DNA of 64,000 bases, from assembly GCF_963678635.1 (NCBI RefSeq), contig NC_087069.1:21426660-21490659 (forward strand), in the 5' to 3' direction. Origin of the DNA: Symsagittifera roscoffensis (taxonomy: Eukaryota > Xenacoelomorpha > Acoela > Convolutidae). The number at the start of each line of letters is the position of its first letter. The stretch's first letter is position 1. The notes under the pieces are model-generated. The model did not search any database. It worked only from the letters and a program-made list of their open reading frames with translations, and was not told the origin of the DNA. The translations under genes were made by a program, and so were the position numbers. Below, piece after piece: positions 1 through 9,018 of this stretch.

Positions 1-614
1 ACGAAGTCACCCCAAACTGGAAAGCACACAAAACTTGCATGCAATTCATGAGAAGATATTCAACAACAGTTCGTCCTATTGAGATTATTTGATGGCATAT
101 CTGATCCTTCCCCTCGAGGAAAAATTGAGATAAATCTGACTGGTTTTTAAGGAAAAAGTTAAAGAAAGAGAGCAACTAAACGTGCTGAATGAGAGCAGTG
201 ACCTGGTTTGCATTTATTTGATCGATATCAGTCATTTTATCCCATAGAACTAAAAAAAAGTTGGCCAACTGGACGGACTATGTGAACAAAAAACCTAAAC
301 GTTTTCTGTTATCTAAAATTGGGGTTGGTTTGCTTTCAATAAACTGTTTTAAAGCAAAGGGTTAAGTAACTTTTTAGACAACGAGTACTCTAATCTAGTA
401 AATTTCCTTTTTACCCGTATTAAAAAATTTATCCCACCTCTGACTGAAATTCAAAAACATCTTTTCGAGACATTGACACTTTCAGATGATCCGTATTTCA
501 AAGCAGAGTAAAAGAGCTGACATTCTATTAGCTTTCATTGAAATACAGCTAAGGTGTGAAAAACTATCAATCGCCATGTTTTGTTCTTTTTTAAAGAGTG
601 GACAACAAAAACAA
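1..614. other. Left flank, mostly unassigned
   Basis: No recognisable complete gene is visible. The stretch is AT-rich single-copy-looking sequence ending at the repeat that starts near 615. The only coding-like piece is the possible terminal exon listed at 355-511. Confidence 0.4.
355..511 (+). CDS. Possible 3' terminal exon, unknown gene
   Basis: A stop-free stretch of 51 codons follows a plausible acceptor (TTTTAAAG, AG at 353-354) and ends at TAA 509-511. The predicted peptide has a balanced composition and ends in LSDDPYFKAE, which looks more protein-like than the surrounding AT-rich DNA. No family was recognised and no upstream exon could be joined to it. It may be a terminal exon whose remaining exons lie outside the window, a decayed transposase fragment, or a chance open frame. 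Confidence 0.25.
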
Positions 615-1152
615 CAAGACTGCTCGTATCAGGACGAAGCCCTGAATGTTCCGACTGCCTTTTAAGGTTTATGGAACAGCAGTAAAAACATGAAAAAAAA
701 TAAATGAAATAAAATAAAGCGAAAATTTTTTTTTGAAAATTTTTTATGAAAATGATCCCCCCACACGCCATATAAAATACAAAAAGATAGATTTCGTTCC
801 TTGTAACAAATCAATTATGCCAAATAAGCTTCGTTCAACCAATTTGGAACGATTTATAAGACGGATTAAATCTCCACTTACGCGTTAATAGCGCGAGTTA
901 TATCGCGCGTTAATTGTCACAAATTGGTCAAAATGGCCAAAATGGCAATCTTTAAACCTTCATACCTTTACAAAAAATGATCACAAGTAAAATATCTTTT
1001 CAAATTTAAGCTCAGGACAACAATACCTTTTGAATGATATAAAAAAATTCTGTCAAAAATGGCTAGTTAAAAAGTCGAAATTTGTCTGAAGAAAAAAAAA
1101 ACCCACCCCGAGCACAAATATTCCGTTACTTTCGTATCGAAAGTCGGAACAA
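615..1152 (+). mobile_element. HINE/Helentron-like non-autonomous element, copy 1
   Basis: About 540 bp sharing its full length with copies at 29861-30386 and 30388-37807. The left end (CAAGACTGCTCGTATCAGG) carries a short palindrome at about 629-645 and the subterminal motif GTTCCGACT at 648-656. The right end carries a hairpin at about 1129-1144 (CTTTCG, loop TAT, CGAAA) followed by AGTCGGAAC, the reverse complement of the left subterminal motif. Subterminal inverted repeats plus a terminal 3' hairpin, with no target duplication, are the known hallmarks of Helentron-associated elements. That class assignment is an inference; the repeat itself is certain. Confidence 0.6.
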
Positions 1153-1268
1153 AAATCAGTTTAACTGGTTGCAGCATGATAAAATTTATAATCTCATTGC
1201 AATTCAACTGATAAACATTCAGTAGTAAATGCTTTCGTGAAGCCAATTCAGTTTGATATTGAACAGTA
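1153..1268. other. Short flank before element 1; target site
   Basis: About 110 bp of unremarkable sequence. Its last four bases, AGTA at 1265-1268, are one copy of the element 1 target-site duplication; the other copy is at 20167-20170. Confidence 0.7.
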
Positions 1269-1676
1269 TGAGTTAGGACCGAAGTGTAACTCATAGAGTA
1301 ATTTCGGATAGGGTACACCGTCTGCTCGTCACGCTATCTTATTTTCGGCCGGATAGATTCGTGCAACTTCTTAGTCTAATACCGATCCTAATCTTACTCT
1401 TATACTATCTAGTCTCAGGTTGTTTAACTAGTCTCTGCTAGGCTCAATAGATCTAGGGTATACTGGTTTATTGCGGCTGCTGAAGTGCTCGGGAGAGTCC
1501 AACTAATTTCTAAGTTTAATTCAAATCTCTCTGGTGCTGAAATTACAAGTAACTTCAGCACTTACAAATAAGTGGGTTGTTAGTTAGATGGATCATGATT
1601 GGTTAATATTAAATACTTTACATTGGTAAAACATTTAATTTATCCAATCATAAAATATAGTTTAGATCAGGTTCCA
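1269..1676 (-). repeat. 3' LTR of element 1
   Basis: Identical by eye to 19759-20166. On the minus strand it contains an AATAAA polyadenylation signal at 1467-1472, a TATA-like TATATTTTA near 1645-1657, and a near-perfect palindrome at 1534-1561 abutting a GTAAGT donor-like motif. The upstream polypurine candidate is GGATGGG, on the minus strand immediately next to the LTR at 1677-1683. Confidence 0.95.
1534..1565 (-). promoter_or_regulatory. LTR palindrome abutting a splice-donor-like GTAAGT
   Basis: GTGCTGAA (1534-1541) pairs with TTCAGCAC (1554-1561), and the intervening 12 bases extend the stem almost to the centre. On the minus strand GTAAGTG overlaps the base of this hairpin. In element 2 the arms are perfect 13 bp inverted repeats; in element 1 one base differs and would still pair as G-U in RNA. 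This could be an RNA structure controlling use of a 5' splice donor, or a palindromic protein-binding site. Function is inferred. Confidence 0.5.
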
Positions 1677-3282
1677 CCCATCCGGGTTTTACAGAGTTTT
1701 TTAGAACAGTTCTTTTGTAGTTCAAGGATGGATGATGGACGTTGGTATTTGGCGAACATCATATTTCTTTGTTTCCTTTTTGTTTAGGAAGTTCCAGGAA
1801 ACTGGAGTTAGAGACATAAGACGTTGTGTTCTTCTTGTGACAACGACTGAGTCTCTGCAACAAAACCAATTCTGATTTCAGAATGGTTGGCTATGTCAGG
1901 TTTTTCTGTTCTTCGGGGAGAACTTCTTTTGTGTCTGATCTAGCTTGGGAATGGCGTGGAGATTGTGCGTGGAGGGGATGCCTGGTTACTCGGATCTGTA
2001 CGTACACTTGGGTCATCGAGGTGGTCATTGGTCTAGTTCAATGAAGTCCTTTTCTGCGAGGTCAAGTCGTACTCTAAATCTTTTGAGTTGTGATTGTGAG
2101 CGGCATATCGATTGTAGTTGGTCATTCTCTCTCGAGTGTAGTGAGGTCGTCTTGTCTTTTGATGTTCGTCCTTGGTGTTGTATTCTGATCTATATATTGC
2201 ATCATGTGATTTTACATTTTATAAAACTTTTATTAGTTTAATATTTTTTAATAATGATTTTAGTTAGTTGTTTTCACAAAAGCTTTTTGTTTTAGTTCGG
2301 TTATTTTGAAGAGTTACTCACACTTGAGTAGCTCTTATTAAAAATAAAGGTGTGGTCACAAAGCGTGGATGTAGCACGGTGGGTTAGGCCGGCTATAGAG
2401 CATGCTCAGGACGTCCTTTCCTGGTGGGTTAGGCCAGGTGTGGGAGTATAATTTCATGCGGTGTTTGTGAGGGGTCCTGTTATGTGACAACGTTTTATGT
2501 TGGGTTTGTTGTGGTTTTACTTATGTCTTGTTGGTTATGTACTTTTTCTAAAAAACAAATTGTTTGTAGTATGGGTTTGTCTTTCGACTTTTTTGTGTTT
2601 TATTATTTCTTTCTAAGACTTTATAATAGTCTTCAAAAGAATAATTTATCCAGTTTTAAACTGGGTTAATCCGGTTTGGGTACCGTTGGTTTCCTTTTCT
2701 TAGTCATGCTGTTATTCTATGATTTGTGGTATTTAGTAAGCTGCGTTGGTTAGTTTTGTTTAGTATATGATTCCTTTCCAACCGGGTTAAAGGAAAGTTT
2801 GAAACATGTTATTATATGTTAGAGTTGTTGAGTGTGAAAACTTGAAACTGAAATTCATTATTTTAAACAATTCTTCGTGGGCGAGCTGTGCGAGTGTGGA
2901 TAGAATTTCTGTGCGAATGAATGAAAATATCAAAAGGTTAGTACTGCAATTGCGTTTTATTAATTTACTGCATAGAATTTGGAAATTTACTGCTAGTTAT
3001 GGGGGAATTTTAAGATACAAATTTTCATCATATGTAGATTTACTGCTTTTGGGGGAAAATATTATAAATTAATTTACTGCATTGGTATTATATTTATTTA
3101 ATTGTTGGTGCAAAAGTTTAATAGGGTTTTAAACAGTTTTGAAGAAGTTTGCTATTTATTATTTTTCTTTTGTGAATTTTTCAGATGATTGAGGATGAAG
3201 GCTAAAAATCTAAAGAAAACATGAATAAAGAATGGTGAGTTTTTCAATATTTTAATTAGTTAGTAATATTTATTTAATTCTT
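1677..3282. other. 3' untranslated segment of element 1
   Basis: About 1.6 kb lies between the last ORF and the 3' LTR. Short plus-strand open frames occur here, but their frames are not shared with the homologous part of element 2, so I treat them as chance. The DNA itself is clearly related to 41975-43557 of element 2. A possible minus-strand acceptor (AATAATGAATTTCAG, AG at 2848-2849) exists in both copies. Confidence 0.6.
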
Positions 3283-3291
3283 ACTTACCTG
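3283..3291 (-). promoter_or_regulatory. Consensus splice donor just after the last ORF
   Basis: On the minus strand the stop codon TAA is followed directly by CAG|GTAAGTAAG, a perfect donor consensus. The same CAG|GTAAGTA is present in element 2 at the same place. Splicing here would remove 3' untranslated sequence only (for example to the acceptor at 2848), with the junction too near the stop to trigger typical nonsense-mediated decay. Confidence 0.45.
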
Positions 3292-5085
3292 TTAGTCGTC
3301 GGGGAAAAAACCGTGGGGGAAGATGTCGTGAATTAGTTCTGAAGTTGTTAGTAGTTTAGCTAAGATGCGGATGATATTTTTAGTTTGAAGCAGTGGCCAA
3401 AGCAATTGAAGTGCCTTAATAGTGGTTAGTTCTTCAGTGCCTACTGCAAACTCATAAGGTGTGTTTTGGATTAGATTATATAATTTGTGATTGAATTTAG
3501 TGTTGTGGATGAATTCTAAAATTGGGATCTCTATGGGTTGTACAAACTCGTGCGGGATAAGGAAGGGTCGGGATTCTTCGGCGTTGAAGGTCTTGGTGAT
3601 GGGGCAGAAAATATACATTTGGGTTATGGGGTCATAATTACGAAGAATACCATGGAGGTTAGTGTCTTTAATACAATATGTGAAATTTAGGAAATACGGT
3701 GAAGTGTATTTTGAATTGATGAATTGAAAACGATGGTGTGGTTGTCTAGAGGGTGTGTGGAGGTCAAAGTGATTTTGGATGAAACGATAGTAACTGTATG
3801 TATGTGTTTGTTTAGTGCGCAACATAATATCATGTGAGCAGTGCAAATCTCTTTCGTGTGGTGCAAGAAAGTGAAAGGTTAGTGAAAAGATTTGGAAGCG
3901 TTCTTTAAAACTTTCGTATGCCTGTGTGTTTGTTAGTGCTTCTGAAATAATGTGATCAAACTTTCGGTCGAAGATGTTTAGTGTAAATACATATGGTGTT
4001 TTGATGAAAAATTTCTCGGTGATTTGTGGATTAGCGAAGCGATCGTCGTCTAAGAATTGATCTTGGTTAGCTCTGATGATGTTGTGATCGTAGTATTCTA
4101 GTGTATATTCATTAGCTCTAGGTGCAGTGTGTATTTTTAGTGATTTTTTATATCCTACGTAAGTAAACTGTCTAGCGGTGAGTGGTGTAGTTAGTCGATA
4201 TAGCATATCTTTGTTTCGGTCTGTATCGATGGAAGTGTTGGTTAAAGGTAAGCAAAGAGGGTTAGTGAAATGATAGTATGAGGTCCAAGAGAGAGTGGGC
4301 ATTAAAACGTATTCGTCTACAAAGTTGCGTGTTTCGTTAGCGTCATGAGGGGTGTTTAAGGTGTATTGTGGAAATGAGGGTAAAGTGATAGCTAAAAATT
4401 CTTTGGTGTTAGTATGCTGGGGGTGGTTGATGTATTCACGGGCTGTTCCTGGTTTTGCTGGGAAAGGATGGTTGGGGAACTTTCTTTTAAAAGTGCGGTA
4501 AGCTCTATTAGTGTTGAGTGAGGATTCAGTTGATGTGGATGATGGTGCTAATGATTCAGTATAATTTGAAGAGGGTGTAGGGGGATTGGATGAATTTGTA
4601 GTGGAGGAGATTTGGTTTATGGTCGGGGTGTTAAGGTGGTAGGGTTGTTGTTGGAGGGTAATAAAATTGTCTAGCTCTGGGGAGATTCGGGGGGTGTCTG
4701 GAGATGATTGGTCAGAATGGTATGAGGAGTAGGTTGGGGTAACTTGGGAAGCATAAGAGGGTGTGGGAGTGATTGGGTCAGGGTTATTTGACAATATGGG
4801 TTGAAAAGGAGGTTGAGAAAAATTAGAAGGGTTATGAAAATTATTGGATGGGGATGGTTCTGAGTCGGCGAATTCATCGGGGGTTTCAATATTCGGGTTA
4901 TTTAGCTGCGAAATGGAGTATAAAACTGAAATATGTGAGTTAGTGTCGGAATTCATGCCTGATGTTACATTGCTAGATGGAAAATCGGGTGGCGGAAAAG
5001 CAAAAAGTGGTATGATTGGGATTGAAGAAGGAAGGTTGGTTGGATGGGAATTTGATCGATGGAGTGATCCAAGTTGGCGGCTCAT
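3292..5085 (-). CDS. Element 1 last ORF: 597-residue protein, unknown function
   Basis: The ORF starts at an ATG that shares ATGA with the stop of the upstream envelope ORF and ends 3 bp before a splice donor. Roughly the first 190 residues are rich in Pro, Ser, Thr and Asn and probably disordered. The remaining 400 residues look folded, with many His, Tyr and Phe, and end HGFFPDD. No signal peptide or membrane segment is evident. The C-terminal part is conserved in element 2: about 30 differences in 336 aligned residues by my count, many of them conservative, even though that copy is frameshifted near its N-terminus. I do not recognise the family. Its position suggests a structural or accessory protein of the particle, which is inference only. 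Confidence 0.85.
   Translation of the reverse strand: MSRQLGSLHRSNSHPTNLPSSIPIIPLFAFPPPDFPSSNVTSGMNSDTNSHISVLYSISQLNNPNIETPDEFADSEPSPSNNFHNPSNFSQPPFQPILSNNPDPITPTPSYASQVTPTYSSYHSDQSSPDTPRISPELDNFITLQQQPYHLNTPTINQISSTTNSSNPPTPSSNYTESLAPSSTSTESSLNTNRAYRTFKRKFPNHPFPAKPGTAREYINHPQHTNTKEFLAITLPSFPQYTLNTPHDANETRNFVDEYVLMPTLSWTSYYHFTNPLCLPLTNTSIDTDRNKDMLYRLTTPLTARQFTYVGYKKSLKIHTAPRANEYTLEYYDHNIIRANQDQFLDDDRFANPQITEKFFIKTPYVFTLNIFDRKFDHIISEALTNTQAYESFKERFQIFSLTFHFLAPHERDLHCSHDIMLRTKQTHTYSYYRFIQNHFDLHTPSRQPHHRFQFINSKYTSPYFLNFTYCIKDTNLHGILRNYDPITQMYIFCPITKTFNAEESRPFLIPHEFVQPIEIPILEFIHNTKFNHKLYNLIQNTPYEFAVGTEELTTIKALQLLWPLLQTKNIIRILAKLLTTSELIHDIFPHGFFPDD
5082..5085 (-). promoter_or_regulatory. ATGA stop-start junction between env-like ORF and last ORF
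   Basis: The TGA of the 872-residue ORF overlaps the ATG of the 597-residue ORF by two bases within ATGA. The same junction is at 45371-45374 in element 2. Such overlaps are known to support termination-reinitiation in some viruses and non-LTR retrotransposons. Confidence 0.7.
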
Positions 5086-7700
5086 CGTGGGCTAAAAAAA
5101 TTATTATTTTGAGATTGAAAAGCGGTGGTATGGGGTTGTTCAATAATTTGTTCATAAGTATTATCATCTTGTGATTGATGTGTTATTATATGTTGGACGG
5201 GACTTTGCGATGTATTGAGTCTAAAATTGGGATTATGTGTGATGGCTAAATTTCGAAAATTTCGTGGGACTAGGGATAGTGGATGGTTATTTGGTAGGGG
5301 TGGTAATTGTGGTGCCGTTGGCTGTGTGTCGACATTGTTATGTTCTTCGTTGTATGTATTTTGTCGTGTTGTTATTTTTGTGTTATATTCTTTTATTTGT
5401 GCGTCTAAAAGAATTTTGTTTATAGATGTGGAAAAAATTCCAAAAAATCCTGCAAAGAGTATGCGTGCTACGCTTGCTTGTCTGTTTACTTGTGTGTGTA
5501 TAGCACATGTATTGTAGATTCCTTTTAAGAGTGAGAAAAGAAATCCAATAAAGTTGAACATTGCGTATAAAATAGTCAATTTTTCTAAGATGTAGTAGGG
5601 CCATCCTAGAAAATCGAGGATCTCATTTTTGAGTGTAACAAAGCTAAAAATGTTGATTGGTGATATATCTTGGGGACGGTATTTTTCGCCGTTTAGATAT
5701 ATATAATCTTTAATGTCTTTAAAATATCCGCTATAGTCTTGCGTGTAGATATCGGCAAATCCTGCGGTTTCTGCAAGTTTGCGTAAATTTTGGTCTATTG
5801 ATTGTCTTTGTATAGTGTCCATTTGTGTTAATAATTCTTGGAATTGTTGTGTTCTAATGTGATGTTGAATATCTGATTTTGAGTATATTCCTATTGATTG
5901 TAAGTCTATATTTGGGTTTCGAGCGATAGCGCGAATGCTTTCTGGTGAAAATTTTTTGAGTGATTGCATTAATGTAGGATATGGAGTGAGAAGGTAATAT
6001 TTATTTTCATCAGGGTTTAGTTGTACTACATTGTGGCTATTTTCTGATCCACATGGGACTGCGGTATCCCAGAAATAGGTTCTTCGTGAAAGTGTATCCA
6101 CGAAATGTACTTTATTTTTATAAAAGATAGGGATTCTTTTATAACATCGTTTATCTTCAAAAACGTATAGTGGTGATACTTTTTTAGTACAAGTATAAAA
6201 CCATAAGATGTTTCCTTCGTAGTCTAAAAAATTTGATCTATTTCCTGATAATAAGTATCCTGCGTAGGGTATTTTTAATACTGCTAGTGCAAGTGATTGT
6301 AATATTTGTGTTCGTTCTAATTCACATAGTTGGTGTAGTGTTTCTAATTCGGAGAGTGACATTTCTTGAAAAATGCGGCTAATTGTATAGTCTAGTTTCA
6401 TATCCAAATGAATATCATAGTGGATATTACCGAAATATGTGGTATTCATTAGTGATAATTCTTGTAAGCGTGTGCTTCTGGTGTCATAAGGTTTTAGATG
6501 TCCACCAGGTTGTCCGTTGCTTTTTTCAAAATTAACTGGTATATAGGATGTTCCTTCGTTTAGAGGATGACCTGTGGCATATGGGTCGATTTTTACTTTT
6601 CCAGTGGTCATGTCGAATCCTTTTTCGTATTCAACTAATATTTCAGAGTATTGTGTTCTTTGAAGTGGATTCCTGTATTTACATGCAAGTTCTGTTTCTT
6701 GATATATTTGAAAACGTGTCAATTTATTTTCTATATTATCTATGTTTCTAAAATCGGAACTTAGTTTGCGTGATGGATGGACTTGTTCATAAGGAATTGA
6801 TTGTATGAAGTATTTTTCGTGAAATTTTATCATACGAGCGTGTATTTTTGCTACTTGAAATGTTGTACATGTATCTTCGGGGAACCAAACAATTGTTGCT
6901 TGTGTTCTTGTTGTAGGGTCGCAATATCCTTGATCATTTTTACAAGGTAGTCGGATTCCTTGATAGATCATTGTATTATCAGATAAATCTCGTGTGAGTT
7001 GTATTTTTTCGAGTTGTATTTTCCAATCGAAAAACATTATTTCTTGGTATCCTTTATTTTTCGTGTCTGCTTTGCAGTTTGATGGGTTATTTATACCAAT
7101 GTGTGGTATCCAATGTTTATCATGTAGGTCATAGGTTAATCGTCCGTGTGCGCCGTTATACGGGTATTTTTCGTCTAGTTTTATATGTCCTTGGTGTCTT
7201 TCAAGTTGTGATTGATGTACAGAGTCTGAAAAAACTTGAAAATTTACTAACTTTCTTTGGGAGTTTTTATTTCGTGTGATGTTTAGTCTAAGTAATTCAT
7301 TTTTACAATCGTCGGGATTGAGATGTAAAAGACGTTCTATATTACTTTGATAGAATGATTCATGGTCAAGTCGGTTTTTGTTTCCGTTCGAGACTTGTGA
7401 ACAATGTACTTTCTTTTCGGAAAATGTTGCTGTGAATTTATAACCTGTAACTGTTGTTGCTCGGGCTTTTGAATAGAGTGTTGCTATTATATCTGTGGTT
7501 TCTATAGCTTGTGGTTCTGTTTCACATTGTGATACTTGATTTATTGCATATTTGTGTAGTGTTTTTTGTTCATTTTCTTCGCAATCGTAATGTGTTACTA
7601 ATAAATCTTGTGGTCCTGTACGAGGGGAAGGGTTTATGTTTTGATTTGAGGTTACGAGAAAAAGGAGTTGGAGAAAATTTAATAATTTTAGAATATACAT
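5082..7700 (-). CDS. env-like: Element 1 envelope-like glycoprotein (872 aa)
   Basis: The N-terminus MYILKLLNFLQLLFLV is a classic signal peptide. A long Cys-containing ectodomain follows. Hydrophobic segments lie at about residues 683-735 and 745-760, and a Pro/Asn-rich tail of roughly 100 residues closes the protein. One stretch at about residues 490-545 (LWFYTCTK, then paired Cys and VPC) is reminiscent of envelope glycoproteins related to those of negative-strand RNA viruses such as chuviruses, which have been captured by other invertebrate LTR elements. I hold that origin at low confidence. No furin-type site was obvious. It overlaps the upstream proline-rich frame by 13 bp and the next ORF by ATGA. 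Element 2 has the same protein broken by several frameshifts. The gene would need splicing, reinitiation or an internal start for expression. Confidence 0.75.
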   Translation of the reverse strand: MYILKLLNFLQLLFLVTSNQNINPSPRTGPQDLLVTHYDCEENEQKTLHKYAINQVSQCETEPQAIETTDIIATLYSKARATTVTGYKFTATFSEKKVHCSQVSNGNKNRLDHESFYQSNIERLLHLNPDDCKNELLRLNITRNKNSQRKLVNFQVFSDSVHQSQLERHQGHIKLDEKYPYNGAHGRLTYDLHDKHWIPHIGINNPSNCKADTKNKGYQEIMFFDWKIQLEKIQLTRDLSDNTMIYQGIRLPCKNDQGYCDPTTRTQATIVWFPEDTCTTFQVAKIHARMIKFHEKYFIQSIPYEQVHPSRKLSSDFRNIDNIENKLTRFQIYQETELACKYRNPLQRTQYSEILVEYEKGFDMTTGKVKIDPYATGHPLNEGTSYIPVNFEKSNGQPGGHLKPYDTRSTRLQELSLMNTTYFGNIHYDIHLDMKLDYTISRIFQEMSLSELETLHQLCELERTQILQSLALAVLKIPYAGYLLSGNRSNFLDYEGNILWFYTCTKKVSPLYVFEDKRCYKRIPIFYKNKVHFVDTLSRRTYFWDTAVPCGSENSHNVVQLNPDENKYYLLTPYPTLMQSLKKFSPESIRAIARNPNIDLQSIGIYSKSDIQHHIRTQQFQELLTQMDTIQRQSIDQNLRKLAETAGFADIYTQDYSGYFKDIKDYIYLNGEKYRPQDISPINIFSFVTLKNEILDFLGWPYYILEKLTILYAMFNFIGFLFSLLKGIYNTCAIHTQVNRQASVARILFAGFFGIFSTSINKILLDAQIKEYNTKITTRQNTYNEEHNNVDTQPTAPQLPPLPNNHPLSLVPRNFRNLAITHNPNFRLNTSQSPVQHIITHQSQDDNTYEQIIEQPHTTAFQSQNNNFFSPR

Positions 7701-8824
7701 GTGTATGATAATCCTGAGTATGGATTATAAAATGTAATGTAACCAATTGTGTTTTTGGTATATCTGTCGTATTTGTATATAACTTCAGTAGTTATAAAAG
7801 GTGGTGGTAGTGATTGTGCTGTTATGTTAGGTGGATTTAATGGGTAGGGATGTTGTGTAATATTGTTTAATTTAACTGTGATTTCAAACTTTAATTGTAA
7901 ACTGTTTTGTTGGAGTATTTGAATATTGTGATCACGGATATCGTTGTGAATATCTTGGCGATATTGTAATCTATTAAGTGCCCAGTTATGAAGGCGGTTA
8001 CTTTCTTGATGTTGTCCAAATAATGGTGGAGGTGCTGTGAATGTATTCCAATCTAATCTTAAAGGAATATTTATTGATGATTGTTCTCGATATCTGGCGT
8101 CGAGGTTATTTGGAAAATTTAAGTTAAAGGGTAGTGGTGAAAATTGGCTTATTGATGGTGTTGACGGTAGTGATAATGTTTCTGGTAGTGATGAGGATGT
8201 TGTTGTATCCGTAGAAATATCTATGGGGTCATTGACTAAATTTGGTTCACCTTGTGTAAATGAATGTGTAGTCCAATATGGAAATCGTGATGTTTGGTTT
8301 GGGGGGTTAAAAGGATTTTCACGTATTTGTTCAGATGTTGGTGTTGAACCTAAGTAATCTGATGGTAAGCTTGAGGTGCTACGTTGTGAAAGAAGTGTAG
8401 GGGTTTCTGGTAATATATCAGTGGTATTTTCTGGAGTGGTTTGTGATGGGGATTGAGGTATATCAAAATGAACTCGGGGAGTTTGAAAATTTCTATTTCG
8501 TCGAGGATGTATAATTTGTCTATTTATTTCTGTTGTGTTTTGGTTTTGACTAAGGTTTCGTATTCTACTTAGTTCTTGTGGTAGTGTTGGGTAAAGATTA
8601 TATGTTGGTTCACTTAGAGATGCTTGTCGTTGAACTGGTTCTAGTGGTTCAGATAAACGGGCGTGCCGTTCTTCAAAAGTGTATGGATTGTCTTGAAAAG
8701 AAATTCGTGTAGATGTTTGAGGATTTTGAGTAGTTGAAGGTGGTGTTGGATTATCTTGGGATGTTGTCGGTGAAGACTGATTCTGTGACTGTTGGGTAGC
8801 AATTTTTGATGGATTTTTGAATTG
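7688..8824 (-). CDS. Element 1 proline/serine/threonine-rich frame lacking ATG (378 codons)
   Basis: A continuous frame runs from just after TAA (8825-8827) to TAA 7688-7690 and contains no methionine codon, so start-based gene finders miss it. The first two thirds are Gln/Asn/Pro/Ser/Thr-rich; the last 120 residues look folded and end YTCIF, overlapping the env-like ATG by 13 bp. In element 2 the homologous frame begins with an ATG at 49133 that overlaps the preceding small ORF, but is broken by a 1 bp deletion near 48770. The start in element 1 has therefore been lost by substitution, or translation begins by another route such as splicing, reinitiation at a non-AUG codon or frameshifting. 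Function unknown. Confidence 0.65.
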   Translation of the reverse strand, partial: QFKNPSKIATQQSQNQSSPTTSQDNPTPPSTTQNPQTSTRISFQDNPYTFEERHARLSEPLEPVQRQASLSEPTYNLYPTLPQELSRIRNLSQNQNTTEINRQIIHPRRNRNFQTPRVHFDIPQSPSQTTPENTTDILPETPTLLSQRSTSSLPSDYLGSTPTSEQIRENPFNPPNQTSRFPYWTTHSFTQGEPNLVNDPIDISTDTTTSSSLPETLSLPSTPSISQFSPLPFNLNFPNNLDARYREQSSINIPLRLDWNTFTAPPPLFGQHQESNRLHNWALNRLQYRQDIHNDIRDHNIQILQQNSLQLKFEITVKLNNITQHPYPLNPPNITAQSLPPPFITTEVIYKYDRYTKNTIGYITFYNPYSGLSYTCIF

Positions 8825-8829
8825 TTACT

Positions 8830-9018
8830 TTAGTGGGAAGGTTTATGTTTATTATAATATTCTTCCAAAAAAATAATTAAAAAAATTGTTGCTAGGGCAA
8901 ATGTGATGATTGCTTTCTTTATGCATTTACATATGGTCAAAATGAGGGATGATAGAAATGTTATGAAAATTACAAACAATAAAAAAATATCAGTTCTACT
9001 GAAAATTGTTCGTATCAT
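8830..9018 (-). CDS. Element 1 small hydrophobic ORF b (62 aa)
   Basis: The protein has a hydrophobic stretch at about residues 11-30, a short basic/Cys loop (CKCIKK) and a second hydrophobic stretch at about 36-52, i.e. a two-pass hairpin membrane protein, with a charged tail ending HKPSH. Its ATG overlaps the stop of ORF a in ATGA. The homologue in element 2 (from 49308) is nearly identical for 35 residues, then frameshifted by a 1 bp deletion in a T-run. Size and topology recall viroporins; this is analogy, not homology. Confidence 0.55.
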   Translation of the reverse strand: MIRTIFSRTDIFLLFVIFITFLSSLILTICKCIKKAIITFALATIFLIIFLEEYYNKHKPSH

